DNA from: Pseudonocardia sp. 73-21
GTDB lineage: Bacteria; Actinomycetota; Actinomycetes; Mycobacteriales; Pseudonocardiaceae
NCBI RefSeq assembly: GCF_001899645.1
Contig: NZ_MKVV01000111.1
Location: 2,919-66,918, forward strand
DNA: 64,000 nt
Direction: 5' to 3'
Below, in pieces: positions 45,604-53,571 of this stretch. The first letter of the stretch is position 1, and every line of letters starts with the position of its first letter. The notes beneath the pieces were generated by a model. That model saw nothing but the letters and a program-made list of their open reading frames with translations, searched no databases and had not been told where the DNA came from. The translations under genes and the position numbers were made by a program.

Positions 45604-45638
45604 CGTTTGAATCTCCCCGGACGGGGTAACGAGAAGGA

Positions 45639-46601
<963 letters not shown>

Positions 46602-46613
<12 letters not shown>

Positions 46614-46643
46614 GGTCCGGTCAGCCCTGAGGTCCGGTCAACC
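46602..46643. repeat. Tandem repeat of 17 bases, two copies and a part
   Basis: GGTCAGCCCTGAGGTCC is present twice in direct succession (46602-46618, 46619-46635) followed by a partial third copy. The first copy spans the kinase stop codon, so the duplication is recent and just past the gene end. Confidence 0.85.
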
Positions 46644-46664
46644 TGGCGCCATGCGACCGCACGG

Positions 46665-46728
46665 TGATCGTTCCGAGACGGGGCTCGTCGTTGATCGGAA
46701 GACCCTGGCGCCCGTCTCGGAACGATCA
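46665..46728. terminator. Hairpin between the kinase and mftM genes
   Basis: An 18-bp perfect stem (46665-46682 with 46711-46728) and a 28-base loop lie between two convergent genes; its right arm includes the mftM stop codon. It probably stops transcription from both sides. Confidence 0.65.
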
Positions 46729-47475
46729 TGACGGCAGGTCGATCACCAGCCAGCCGCCGTGGTGCTCGGACACCTCGAACGGGAGCCCGGTGCTCCTGCC
46801 CAGCTCCGTGAGGTCGGCGGCGTCGAACGTGCGGACGTGGCCCCACGCCTGGTCGGGCTCGTCCTCGTAGGGTACGGCCACCACCACGCGGCGGCGGGCG
46901 ACGCGCAGCATCTCCGTCAGCACGATCCGGTCGACGCCGCGGGGCAGGTGCTCCAGCAGGTGCACGGCGAACACGCTGTCGGCGCTGCCGTCGGCTAGCG
47001 GCACCGCGGTGGCGTCGCCGGCCACGGCGTCGAGCGTCAGGCCCAGTGCGGGGGCGACGCGGTCGAGCAGCCGCACGGTGCCTGTCGAGAGGTCGACGGC
47101 GGTGACGGCGTGCCCGTCGGCGGCCAGCCGCAGCGACAGGAACCCGAAGCAGCAGCCCAGCTCCGCGACGGAGCCGACGGCCAGCTCGGCGGCCCGGTCG
47201 TGCACCGGTGCCATGCCGGCGTTGGTGCCACCCGGAGTGCCGCCGGCGGCGAGCTCGTCGAGGGTGTTGCGGTAGAACGTGGTCCAGTCCGGGTCGACCG
47301 AGGCGATCACGGAGACGAACGTGCGCTCGAACGCGCCGGGCTCGATGAGGCCGGGGGCCACGAGGTCGTCGGCGATCCAGCCGGCCAGATCGTTGCTGAT
47401 CTCGCCGCGGGGGATGCGGTGGCGCAACCGTCCGTCGGGGCCGAGGGTGAGGCGGGGCGGCGCGGTGGTCACCAT
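46726..47475 (-). CDS. mftM: SAM-dependent methyltransferase, MftM-like (mycofactocin glycan methylation)
   Basis: A 249-residue class I methyltransferase. The SAM motif is VAELGCCFGFLSLRLAADG, followed by VTAVDLSTGTVRLLD and the acidic GDATAVPLADGSADSVFAVH. The ends YEDEPDQAWGHVRTFDAADL and HHGGWLVIDLP resemble what I remember of Rv3030, the mycobacterial MftM that methylates the glucose chain of mycofactocin. Six kilobases from mftA is consistent with this role. The start ATG 47475 is selected; in-frame ATG 47520 would add 15 residues. The identity is by memory of family motifs and should be checked. Confidence 0.75.
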   Translation of the reverse strand: MVTTAPPRLTLGPDGRLRHRIPRGEISNDLAGWIADDLVAPGLIEPGAFERTFVSVIASVDPDWTTFYRNTLDELAAGGTPGGTNAGMAPVHDRAAELAVGSVAELGCCFGFLSLRLAADGHAVTAVDLSTGTVRLLDRVAPALGLTLDAVAGDATAVPLADGSADSVFAVHLLEHLPRGVDRIVLTEMLRVARRRVVVAVPYEDEPDQAWGHVRTFDAADLTELGRSTGLPFEVSEHHGGWLVIDLPS

Positions 47476-47590
47476 GAGGTCCACGCTAGGCGCGCGTTCC
47501 GCTGCCGTCACCCCTCCCATCGACGGGGGCGAGGCCGACCTGACTCGGCCGAACGGGTGATCCAGATCGCCCCCCGCCCGTCACCGGGGT

Positions 47591-47632
47591 CGTGCGCGGA
47601 TATCAGCGCTGGAACACCGTTATCCGCGCACG
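47591..47632 (-). terminator. Hairpin after the VWA gene
   Basis: A perfect 12-bp stem, CGTGCGCGGATA with TATCCGCGCACG, around an 18-base loop, 8 bases after the VWA gene stop. It separates the MoxR/VWA pair from mftM. Its arm GTGCGCGGA is shared with the palindrome at 56807. Confidence 0.65.
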
Positions 47633-47639
47633 GGCCGCG

Positions 47640-49169
47640 TCAGCGGCCCACCAGCTCCGTCGCCATCTCCTGCGCCGCGGTCTCCAGGCCCGTCAGGTCC
47701 CGGACGACGCGCACCCGGGAGCAGTACTCGGCGTAGTCGGGCAGGTCGCAGCCGCCCAGGCCCCACGAGTACCGCGGCTCGGGCGTCAGCCAGATCGTCT
47801 CCCGCGCCCGGCGGGTGATCTCGCCGAACGCCTCCAGGTTCGGGTCGTTCCCGTTGCCCCGGCCGTCGCCCAGGATGATGACGGTGGAGCGCCGGTTGAC
47901 CGCCGAGCTGAAGTCCTCGTGGAAGGTGCCGAACGCCTTGCCGTAGTCGGAGTTGGCGTCCACGTCGAGCACGTCGCCGCCGAAGATCAGCCCGAGCGCC
48001 TGCTCCACCGGATGGTCCTCGAACAGGTCGGTGACCTCCGCGAGGTCGGACACGAACGCGAACGTGCGCACCTGCCCGAACAGGCTCTGCAGCCCGTGCA
48101 CCAGGTGCAGGGTGAACCGGGCGGTGGCCCGCACGGACAGCGAGACGTCGGCCAGGATCACCAGCCGGGGCTTGTCCTCCGAGCGCGTCACGGTGATCGG
48201 CGCGAACGGGATGCCGTCGAACCGCATGTTCTTGCGCATCGTGCGACCCGAGTCGATCCGGCCGCGGCTGGAGACCTTGCGCTTGTGGGTCAGCCCGCCG
48301 TGCAGGGTGTGGGCGAGGCGCCGCAGCGACTCCTCCAGCTCCATGCGCTCGTGCTCGCCGACGCGGTCGACCTCGCGGATCTTCTCGTTCTCGACACCCT
48401 CGACGACCCTGTGCTCCAGCGCCATCAGCGCCTCGAGGTGCTTCTTCAACGCCTCGGGCAGCCCGGCGAGCACACCGGTCATGCGGCGCCGCAACGCGGC
48501 CGCGTCGTCCTCGGTTCCCTCCTGCGACTCGCCCTCGGCGTCGTTGAGCCAACCCAGCAGCATCTCCTGCTGCGCGACGGACAGGTCGGCGTCGACCTTC
48601 GTGCCCTGCTGCTGGGAGATCTCCCCGGGCATGCCCGCGTTGTGCAGGCTGTCGGTCTCGATCTGGACGCGGTTGCCCTCGCCCTGGATGCCCTGGCTGT
48701 CCTTCGAGATCACGATCTCGTCGGTCATGGCGGCCAGGTCGATCTTGTTGGCCTCCTGGTGCAGGTTGTACTGCTGCGCCAGGTCGTCGGGGTCGAAGAA
48801 GTCGCGGATGTCGACGGGCTTGCCGTGCTCGTGGCCCTGCTGCGGGGTGTCGCTGGGCTCCTCGCTGAGCGTGAACGACTCCAGCACGCCCTCGTCCGAC
48901 AGCTCCTCGTGGCCGTGCCCGTGGCCGTGCCCGGTGTCGGTCGGCCCCACCTTCACCAGCGCGAAGAACTGGTCGAAGATCTCGTCGAAGATCTCCTCGT
49001 CGCGCCGGTCCTTCACCAGCGCGACGCGCAGCGCGGCGCGGAGCTGCTCCTTGTCGCGCAGCATCCCCGGCTGGGAGGCGCACGCCATGGCGTCGAGGGC
49101 CTCGGGGATGGAGATGCGGACGCCGCGCAGCCGCAACAGCCGCACGAACCGGTGCAGTGCGTTCTCCAC
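47640..49169 (-). CDS. VWA-domain protein (CoxE-like) with His-rich segment
   Basis: A 509-residue VWA protein. An N-terminal helical domain (residues 1-75) precedes a His-rich run DTGHGHGHGHEELSDEG around residue 77, an acidic linker, and a long helical region. The VWA domain begins near residue 335 with the metal site VILADVSLSVRATARF (D-x-S-x-S) and includes IILGDGRGNGNDP. It is the partner of the MoxR ATPase encoded 2 bases upstream. These pairs act as metal-centre chaperones; the neighbouring mdo suggests methanol dehydrogenase as client. The His-rich run could hold or deliver a metal ion. Confidence 0.85.
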   Translation of the reverse strand: MENALHRFVRLLRLRGVRISIPEALDAMACASQPGMLRDKEQLRAALRVALVKDRRDEEIFDEIFDQFFALVKVGPTDTGHGHGHGHEELSDEGVLESFTLSEEPSDTPQQGHEHGKPVDIRDFFDPDDLAQQYNLHQEANKIDLAAMTDEIVISKDSQGIQGEGNRVQIETDSLHNAGMPGEISQQQGTKVDADLSVAQQEMLLGWLNDAEGESQEGTEDDAAALRRRMTGVLAGLPEALKKHLEALMALEHRVVEGVENEKIREVDRVGEHERMELEESLRRLAHTLHGGLTHKRKVSSRGRIDSGRTMRKNMRFDGIPFAPITVTRSEDKPRLVILADVSLSVRATARFTLHLVHGLQSLFGQVRTFAFVSDLAEVTDLFEDHPVEQALGLIFGGDVLDVDANSDYGKAFGTFHEDFSSAVNRRSTVIILGDGRGNGNDPNLEAFGEITRRARETIWLTPEPRYSWGLGGCDLPDYAEYCSRVRVVRDLTGLETAAQEMATELVGR

Positions 49170-49171
49170 GG

Positions 49172-50383
49172 CTACAGAGCCCGCTTGCGGCCCAGACCGG
49201 CGCCGAAGCTGCGGGCGCCGCGTTCGGCCGGCACCTTCGGCGGCTTGATGGGGCTCGCGCCCCCGTCGCCGGAGAGCGGGTTGCTGCCGTAGGTGTGGCC
49301 GAAGCGGCCGGGGGTGTCCTTGGCGGCCCGGATCGCGCGACCGTCCACCTCGTCCCCGTCCTCGTCGTCGGTGCGGGCCCTGCGAACCGGCTCCGGGTCG
49401 TGCGCGTGGTCGTCATGGCCGCCGTGCCCGTGGCCGTGACCGTGGCCGTTCGTCTCGGGGACGGTGGCGTTCGGGTCGACGAGGCGGGGCAGCGCGCCGA
49501 TCGCCTTGCGGACGTCCTTGTCGTACTTGACCACGACGGACGCGGTGTCGGACAGGATCGTCGCGGTCAGCTCCTCCACCCCGAGCACGGCCAGGGTGCG
49601 GGCCCAGTCGATGGTCTCCGAGATCGACGGCGACTTGCGCAGCTCCAGCTCCCGCAGCCCGCGCACGATGCCCACCAGCTGCTGGGCCAGGGCGTCCGGC
49701 AGCCCGGTGTTCTTGCTGCGGACGATCTCCAGCTCGCGCTCGGCCGTGGGGTAGTCCAGGAACAGGTGCAGGCAGCGGCGCTTGAGGGCGGCGGAGAGGT
49801 CGCGGGTGTTGTTGCTGGTCAGGACGACGTACGGCGGGGTCTTGGTGGTGAACGTGCCCACCTCGGGCACGGAGACCTGCCACTCGGCGAGGGTCTCCAG
49901 CAGGACGGCCTCGAGCGCCTCGTCGGCGCGGTCGACCTCGTCGATCAGCAGGACCACGGGCTCGGGCGAGCGGATCGACTCCAGCAGCGGGCGGGCGGCG
50001 AGGAAGCGCTCGGAGAAGAACACGCTCTCCTGCGCACCGATGCGGTCGACGGCCGACTCGAGGTCGGGCGCGTCCGCGACGACCTGGCCGATCTTCTCGC
50101 GGAGGATCTGGGTGTAGAGCAGCTGCTTGCCGTAGTCCCACTCGTAGAGGGCCTTCGTCTCGTCCTGGCCCTCGTAGCACTGCAGGCGCAGCAGCCGACG
50201 TCCGGTGGCGGCGGCGAGGGCCTTGGCGAGCTCGGTCTTCCCGACGCCGGCCGGGCCCTCGATGAGGAGCGGCTTGTCCAGCCGGGTGGTCAGGAAGACG
50301 GTGGTGGCCAGGCGGGTGTCGGCGATGTAGCCCTGCTCGGTCAGGGTCTCGATGACGTCGTCGACGGATTCGAACTGCGACAT
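49172..50383 (-). CDS. MoxR-family AAA+ ATPase with His-rich C-terminal tail
   Basis: A 403-residue MoxR-type AAA+ ATPase. Walker A is GPAGVGKTELAKALA, Walker B is VVLLIDEVDRADEALEAVL and sensor 1 is VVLTSNNTRDLSAALKRRC. The core ends near residue 290 and is followed by a 110-residue extension absent from CoxD at 3058. The extension contains NGHGHGHGHGGHDDHAHDP, a potential metal-binding stretch. With the VWA gene it forms a two-gene operon downstream of mdo, but the mdo terminator lies between. Confidence 0.88.
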   Translation of the reverse strand: MSQFESVDDVIETLTEQGYIADTRLATTVFLTTRLDKPLLIEGPAGVGKTELAKALAAATGRRLLRLQCYEGQDETKALYEWDYGKQLLYTQILREKIGQVVADAPDLESAVDRIGAQESVFFSERFLAARPLLESIRSPEPVVLLIDEVDRADEALEAVLLETLAEWQVSVPEVGTFTTKTPPYVVLTSNNTRDLSAALKRRCLHLFLDYPTAERELEIVRSKNTGLPDALAQQLVGIVRGLRELELRKSPSISETIDWARTLAVLGVEELTATILSDTASVVVKYDKDVRKAIGALPRLVDPNATVPETNGHGHGHGHGGHDDHAHDPEPVRRARTDDEDGDEVDGRAIRAAKDTPGRFGHTYGSNPLSGDGGASPIKPPKVPAERGARSFGAGLGRKRAL

Positions 50384-50412
50384 GCTGCTCCGTTCCTCAA
50401 TACCCGTGCGGG

Positions 50413-50448
50413 CTGAGGGGCGCCGACCAGGTGGTCGACGCCCCTCAG
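50413..50448 (-). terminator. mdo terminator hairpin
   Basis: CTGAGGGGCG pairs with CGCCCCTCAG, with an inner GACCA/TGGTC stem, giving a hairpin with 15 paired bases 16 bases after the mdo stop. It lies 30 bases before the MoxR start, so it should reduce but not necessarily prevent read-through. Confidence 0.8.
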
Positions 50449-50463
50449 GTTAAGCGCTCTGAC

Positions 50464-51756
50464 TCAGGTGAGCAGGTCGTCCAGGTCGCCGTTCATGCAG
50501 TGGTCGACCACGGGGCGCACGGTCTCGAACGTGCACTCCTTCGGGTTGCCCGGGGTGCAGGCGTCGCCGAGGACGTGGTTGGTGATGCGGTCGACGTCCG
50601 CCGCGTCGCCCTTGATGACGTCCTGGGACTTGTAGTACTCGGTCGGGCCCTGGCCCAGCCGGTTCTTCGAGTACGAGTCCTGCGTGACGTCGACGAAGCG
50701 CTCCGGGATGCCCACGTCGCGCAGCAGCCGGATGGACGCGGCGAGCGCGGCCTCGGCGGCCTGCACGTCGGTCATGCCGTGGGTGTCGACGCCCATCGCG
50801 TCCGCGATCTCCGCGAAGCGCTTGTAGTGCACCGGCATGTTGAACGCCCACACGCGCGGCAGGGCGACGGCGTTGTTGAGGCCGTGGTGGGTGTCGTAGA
50901 ACGCCGACACCGCGTGGCTGATCGAGTGGATGATCCCGAGGCCACCGGAGTTGAACGCCTGCGCCGCGATGTACTGCGCATTCATCATGCCCTCGCGACC
51001 CGCGTAGGACTGCGGGTTCCACACGGCCTCGCGGAGGCTGCGCGCGGTCAGCTTGATGGCGTGCAGCGCGTTGCCGAGCGACGGGTCGAAGTTGATCCGC
51101 GAGACGTAGGGCTCGGAGGCGTGCGCCAGCACGTCGAAGCCACACTGCGCGGTGAAGTCGACCGGGCAGCTGTAGTAGAGCACCGGGTCGTCGATGGCCA
51201 GCGTGGTGACGCTGGCGTCGTCGAACGCCACGTACTTGTGGGGGTTCTTGGGGTCCGTCGTCGTGTCGGTGATGACGTACGCCCACGAGGTCTCCGAGCC
51301 GGTGCCGGCCGTGGTGGAGACCGCGATGTGCGGCGGGTTCTTCGGGTTCTCGGACTTGTTGAAGCCCTCGAACTCGTTGACGTTGCGGCCGTCGTGGGCC
51401 ACCGACACGCGGGCGCCCTTGCAGGCGTCGTGCGAGGAGCCGCCACCGATGGAGACGAAGCTGTCGCAGTTGTTCTGCTGGTAGAGGCCCACAGCGTCCA
51501 TGACGTTGTAGTCCTTGGGGTTCGACTCGACCTTGTCGTAGAGCACGACCTCCAGGCCGTGGTACTTCATCGACTCGACGATCTTGTGGACGATGTCGGA
51601 GCCGCGCAGGCCCGACGTCATCACCAGCGTCTTCTTGAAGCCCAGCTTGAGGGCCTCCGGACCGATCAGCTCGTGCGCGCCCGGACCGAGCAGCGCCCGG
51701 GGGAACGGGTGGAACTCCTTGATCGGGAACTGCGGAAGCATCTCTTCGACCTGCAT
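50464..51756 (-). CDS. mdo: NDMA-type nicotinoprotein methanol dehydrogenase
   Basis: A 430-residue type III iron-type alcohol dehydrogenase that strongly resembles the methanol:NDMA oxidoreductase of Amycolatopsis and Rhodococcus. It has FVSIGGGSSHDACKGA for the tightly bound NAD, AVSTTAGTGSETS, metal ligands in IIHSISHAVSAFYDTHHG, and a family-typical C-terminal extension past GLGQGPTEYYKSQD. These enzymes keep NADH bound and need an external acceptor, which genetics show is mycofactocin. It oxidises methanol and other short alcohols to aldehydes. ATG 51756 follows AAAGGG. Its gene is adjacent to the mft genes. Confidence 0.93.
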   Translation of the reverse strand: MQVEEMLPQFPIKEFHPFPRALLGPGAHELIGPEALKLGFKKTLVMTSGLRGSDIVHKIVESMKYHGLEVVLYDKVESNPKDYNVMDAVGLYQQNNCDSFVSIGGGSSHDACKGARVSVAHDGRNVNEFEGFNKSENPKNPPHIAVSTTAGTGSETSWAYVITDTTTDPKNPHKYVAFDDASVTTLAIDDPVLYYSCPVDFTAQCGFDVLAHASEPYVSRINFDPSLGNALHAIKLTARSLREAVWNPQSYAGREGMMNAQYIAAQAFNSGGLGIIHSISHAVSAFYDTHHGLNNAVALPRVWAFNMPVHYKRFAEIADAMGVDTHGMTDVQAAEAALAASIRLLRDVGIPERFVDVTQDSYSKNRLGQGPTEYYKSQDVIKGDAADVDRITNHVLGDACTPGNPKECTFETVRPVVDHCMNGDLDDLLT

Positions 51757-51825
51757 GGCAGCCCTTTCTGGTGCAGGGGGGTGGTCGAAGGCGACGGTAG
51801 GGGTGTTGTGGGCCGGTCAACGGAA

Positions 51826-51856
51826 AGACCGTCACGGGGACGGGGGGTAGACCGTC
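51826..51856. promoter_or_regulatory. Direct repeat AGACCGTC upstream of mdo
   Basis: AGACCGTC is present at 51826-51833 and 51849-51856, 23 bases apart (two helical turns), about 70-100 bases before the mdo start. On the mdo strand a TTGACC / TACCGT pair near 51795-51820 could be the promoter just downstream. The repeats are a candidate activator site. Confidence 0.4.
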
Positions 51857-51926
51857 CGATCGGGCAGGTACCGACGGGGCACGACGGAGGGTGCGGCCGG
51901 TCACCGGCCCTGTGTCATCGGTTCTG

Positions 51927-53033
51927 TCATCGGCGCTGGGCGCTCCAGGACCTCGCGACCTGGGTGAAGCCGTGACGGGCGTACCAGTCGCGGGGCCAGT
52001 CGGCCGCGTCGGCATCGAGGGTGACCAGGTCGCAGCCGGCCCGGCCGGCCAGCGCGAGGGCCTGCGCCACCAGCGCGTTCCCGTGCCCGCGGCCCTGGTG
52101 GTCGGGGAGGGTCTCGACGGCGTCGATCATCGCGGTGGCGCCGTCGATCTTGAGGACGCAGCCGGCGATCACGTCGCCGAGGTCGTTGCGGACCGAGAGC
52201 AGGCGGGTGTCCACCGCCTCCTCGTCCTCCAGCTGGTAGCGGTCGTTCAGCTGCTGGATCGTGTCGCCGTCGACGCCCGGGATGGCCCGGCACCAGCCCT
52301 CGCTCCAGAAGGGGCGCATGTCCTCGATGCCGGTCTGTCCGACGAACGGGTTGAGCGGGCCGCCGGGCCGGGCGGCCATCACGGCGAGCTCCTCGATCTC
52401 CCAGCCGAGCGCCTCCAGCCCCGCGGCGGTGGGGGCGAGGTGCTCGCCGGTCAGCAGAGCCTTGCGGTGCGACAGGCCCGCGGCGCCGAGTACGCGGTCG
52501 GCGTCGGCGACGAGGGTGGCCGCGTCGACCTCACCGTCGACGACGAGCTGGTTGTGCTGGTGCGACAGCGGCACCGGCTCGGTCAGGACGGCGACCCCGC
52601 CCGTGACCGGCATCTCCGACGTCGCCACGCGCCGCAGCAGCGACGAGACGGCGAGGGTGCACCGGCCCGCGGTGTCGAGGACGGGCAGGGTCGGTGCGTC
52701 GAACCCGCCGTCCGGGCGTGGCCGGTAGGGCAGTACGCCCAGGACGGCGCTGATCGGGAGCCTGCCGTAGGCGTGCGGGAACCGCATCGACTCCGGATCG
52801 CCGGGCACCCCCGGTTCCCACGCGACGGGCACGTCGATGCGGTCCGGGTCGAGGACCAGCAGCGCCAGGTCCTGGCGGCCGTGGAACAGCCGGTCGGCCG
52901 GCAGGGCCACCTGCGCGGCGGTGGAGAGGTGGACGAACCCCACCTCGTACAGCGACGGCGGCACGACGGCGCCCTCGGCGAGGCTGCCCCGCCAGTCACC
53001 GGGCGAGATCAGATGCAGGAGGGGCTCGGTCAC
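51927..53033 (-). CDS. DUF952-GNAT fusion protein
   Basis: A 368-residue two-domain protein. Residues 1-110 form a DUF952 domain (LLHLISPGDW, GFVHLSTAAQVALPADRLF), a small ADP-ribose-transferase-like fold of unknown function. Residues 115-368 form a GNAT acetyltransferase with the acetyl-CoA loop LPDHQGRGHGNALVAQALAL and GFTQVARSW. I chose GTG 53033 because it starts just at the DUF952 core; an upstream ATG in the same frame would run antisense through mftA. It is divergent from mftA and upstream of mdo. Substrate unknown. Confidence 0.8.
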   Translation of the reverse strand: MTEPLLHLISPGDWRGSLAEGAVVPPSLYEVGFVHLSTAAQVALPADRLFHGRQDLALLVLDPDRIDVPVAWEPGVPGDPESMRFPHAYGRLPISAVLGVLPYRPRPDGGFDAPTLPVLDTAGRCTLAVSSLLRRVATSEMPVTGGVAVLTEPVPLSHQHNQLVVDGEVDAATLVADADRVLGAAGLSHRKALLTGEHLAPTAAGLEALGWEIEELAVMAARPGGPLNPFVGQTGIEDMRPFWSEGWCRAIPGVDGDTIQQLNDRYQLEDEEAVDTRLLSVRNDLGDVIAGCVLKIDGATAMIDAVETLPDHQGRGHGNALVAQALALAGRAGCDLVTLDADAADWPRDWYARHGFTQVARSWSAQRR

Positions 53034-53093
53034 CCGCACAGTGTGGCGCGCGGCCCCTCCGATCGGACGGGTACACCCGCCGGGTCTTGTCTT

Positions 53094-53108
53094 TGGCACC
53101 GGGTGCCA
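53094..53108. promoter_or_regulatory. Palindrome TGGCACC-G-GGTGCCA in the mftA promoter
   Basis: A perfect 7-bp inverted repeat with a single central base, 46 bases before mftA. It lies between TTGTCT (53087-53092, possible -35) and AATTAG, so a bound protein would block or modulate transcription of mftABC. It also lies 61 bases from the divergent DUF952-GNAT gene. No regulator gene is nearby. Confidence 0.55.
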
Positions 53109-53153
53109 ATTAGCGTCTGTGGCGCCCGTTACCCACGACGTCAGGAGCTGCCC

Positions 53154-53255
53154 ATGGCCCCCGCACAGGACGCCCAGTCCGCCCCCGAAGAGCCCGTGGT
53201 CGAGGAGACTCTCGTCGAAGAGGTCTCGATCGACGGCATGTGCGGTGTCTACTAG
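53154..53255 (+). CDS. mftA: Mycofactocin precursor peptide MftA
   Basis: A 33-residue peptide. The acidic leader (QDAQSAPEEPVVEETLVEE) ends in the core IDGMCGVY, whose final Val-Tyr is the mycofactocin source. MftC decarboxylates and crosslinks the Val-Tyr pair; MftE then cuts it off. An ATG with AGGAG 8 bases upstream starts the gene. It is too short for most gene finders, but the C-terminus is diagnostic. Confidence 0.96.
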   Translation: MAPAQDAQSAPEEPVVEETLVEEVSIDGMCGVY

Positions 53256-53259
53256 CACC

Positions 53260-53571
53260 GTGGCGGATGCCGGCGCCGGGCCTGCTTCGGCAGGTCCGGC
53301 GTTCGACCCCGAGCTGCCCTACCGGTGCAGCCCGAGCGTGGCGCTGCGCCCCGAGCCCTTCGGTGCCCTCGTCTACCACTTCGGCACCCGCAAGCTGTCG
53401 TTCCTGAAGACGCCCGAGCTCGTCACGGTCGTCTCCGGTCTCGAGAACCATCCCGACGTGCACGCCGCCATCGAGGCGGCCGGCGTCGAGGAAGCTCAGC
53501 GCCCCGCCTACCTGAAGGCCCTCGCGGGCCTGGCGGCCAACGGAACCATTCTTGCGAGGGAGACGCAGTGA
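53260..53571 (+). CDS. mftB: Mycofactocin peptide chaperone MftB
   Basis: A 103-residue RiPP recognition element (RRE) protein that binds the MftA leader and presents it to MftC. The core YRCSPSVALRPEPFGALVYHFGTRKLSFLKTPEL is the PqqD-like winged-helix fold. GTG 53260 lies 4 bases past the mftA stop, and the stop overlaps mftC by 4 bases. Confidence 0.94.
   Translation: MADAGAGPASAGPAFDPELPYRCSPSVALRPEPFGALVYHFGTRKLSFLKTPELVTVVSGLENHPDVHAAIEAAGVEEAQRPAYLKALAGLAANGTILARETQ

Noticed and set aside
53034..53258. N-terminal extension of the DUF952-GNAT gene
   Set aside because: It would run antisense through mftA and its promoter; the DUF952 domain starts at GTG 53033.
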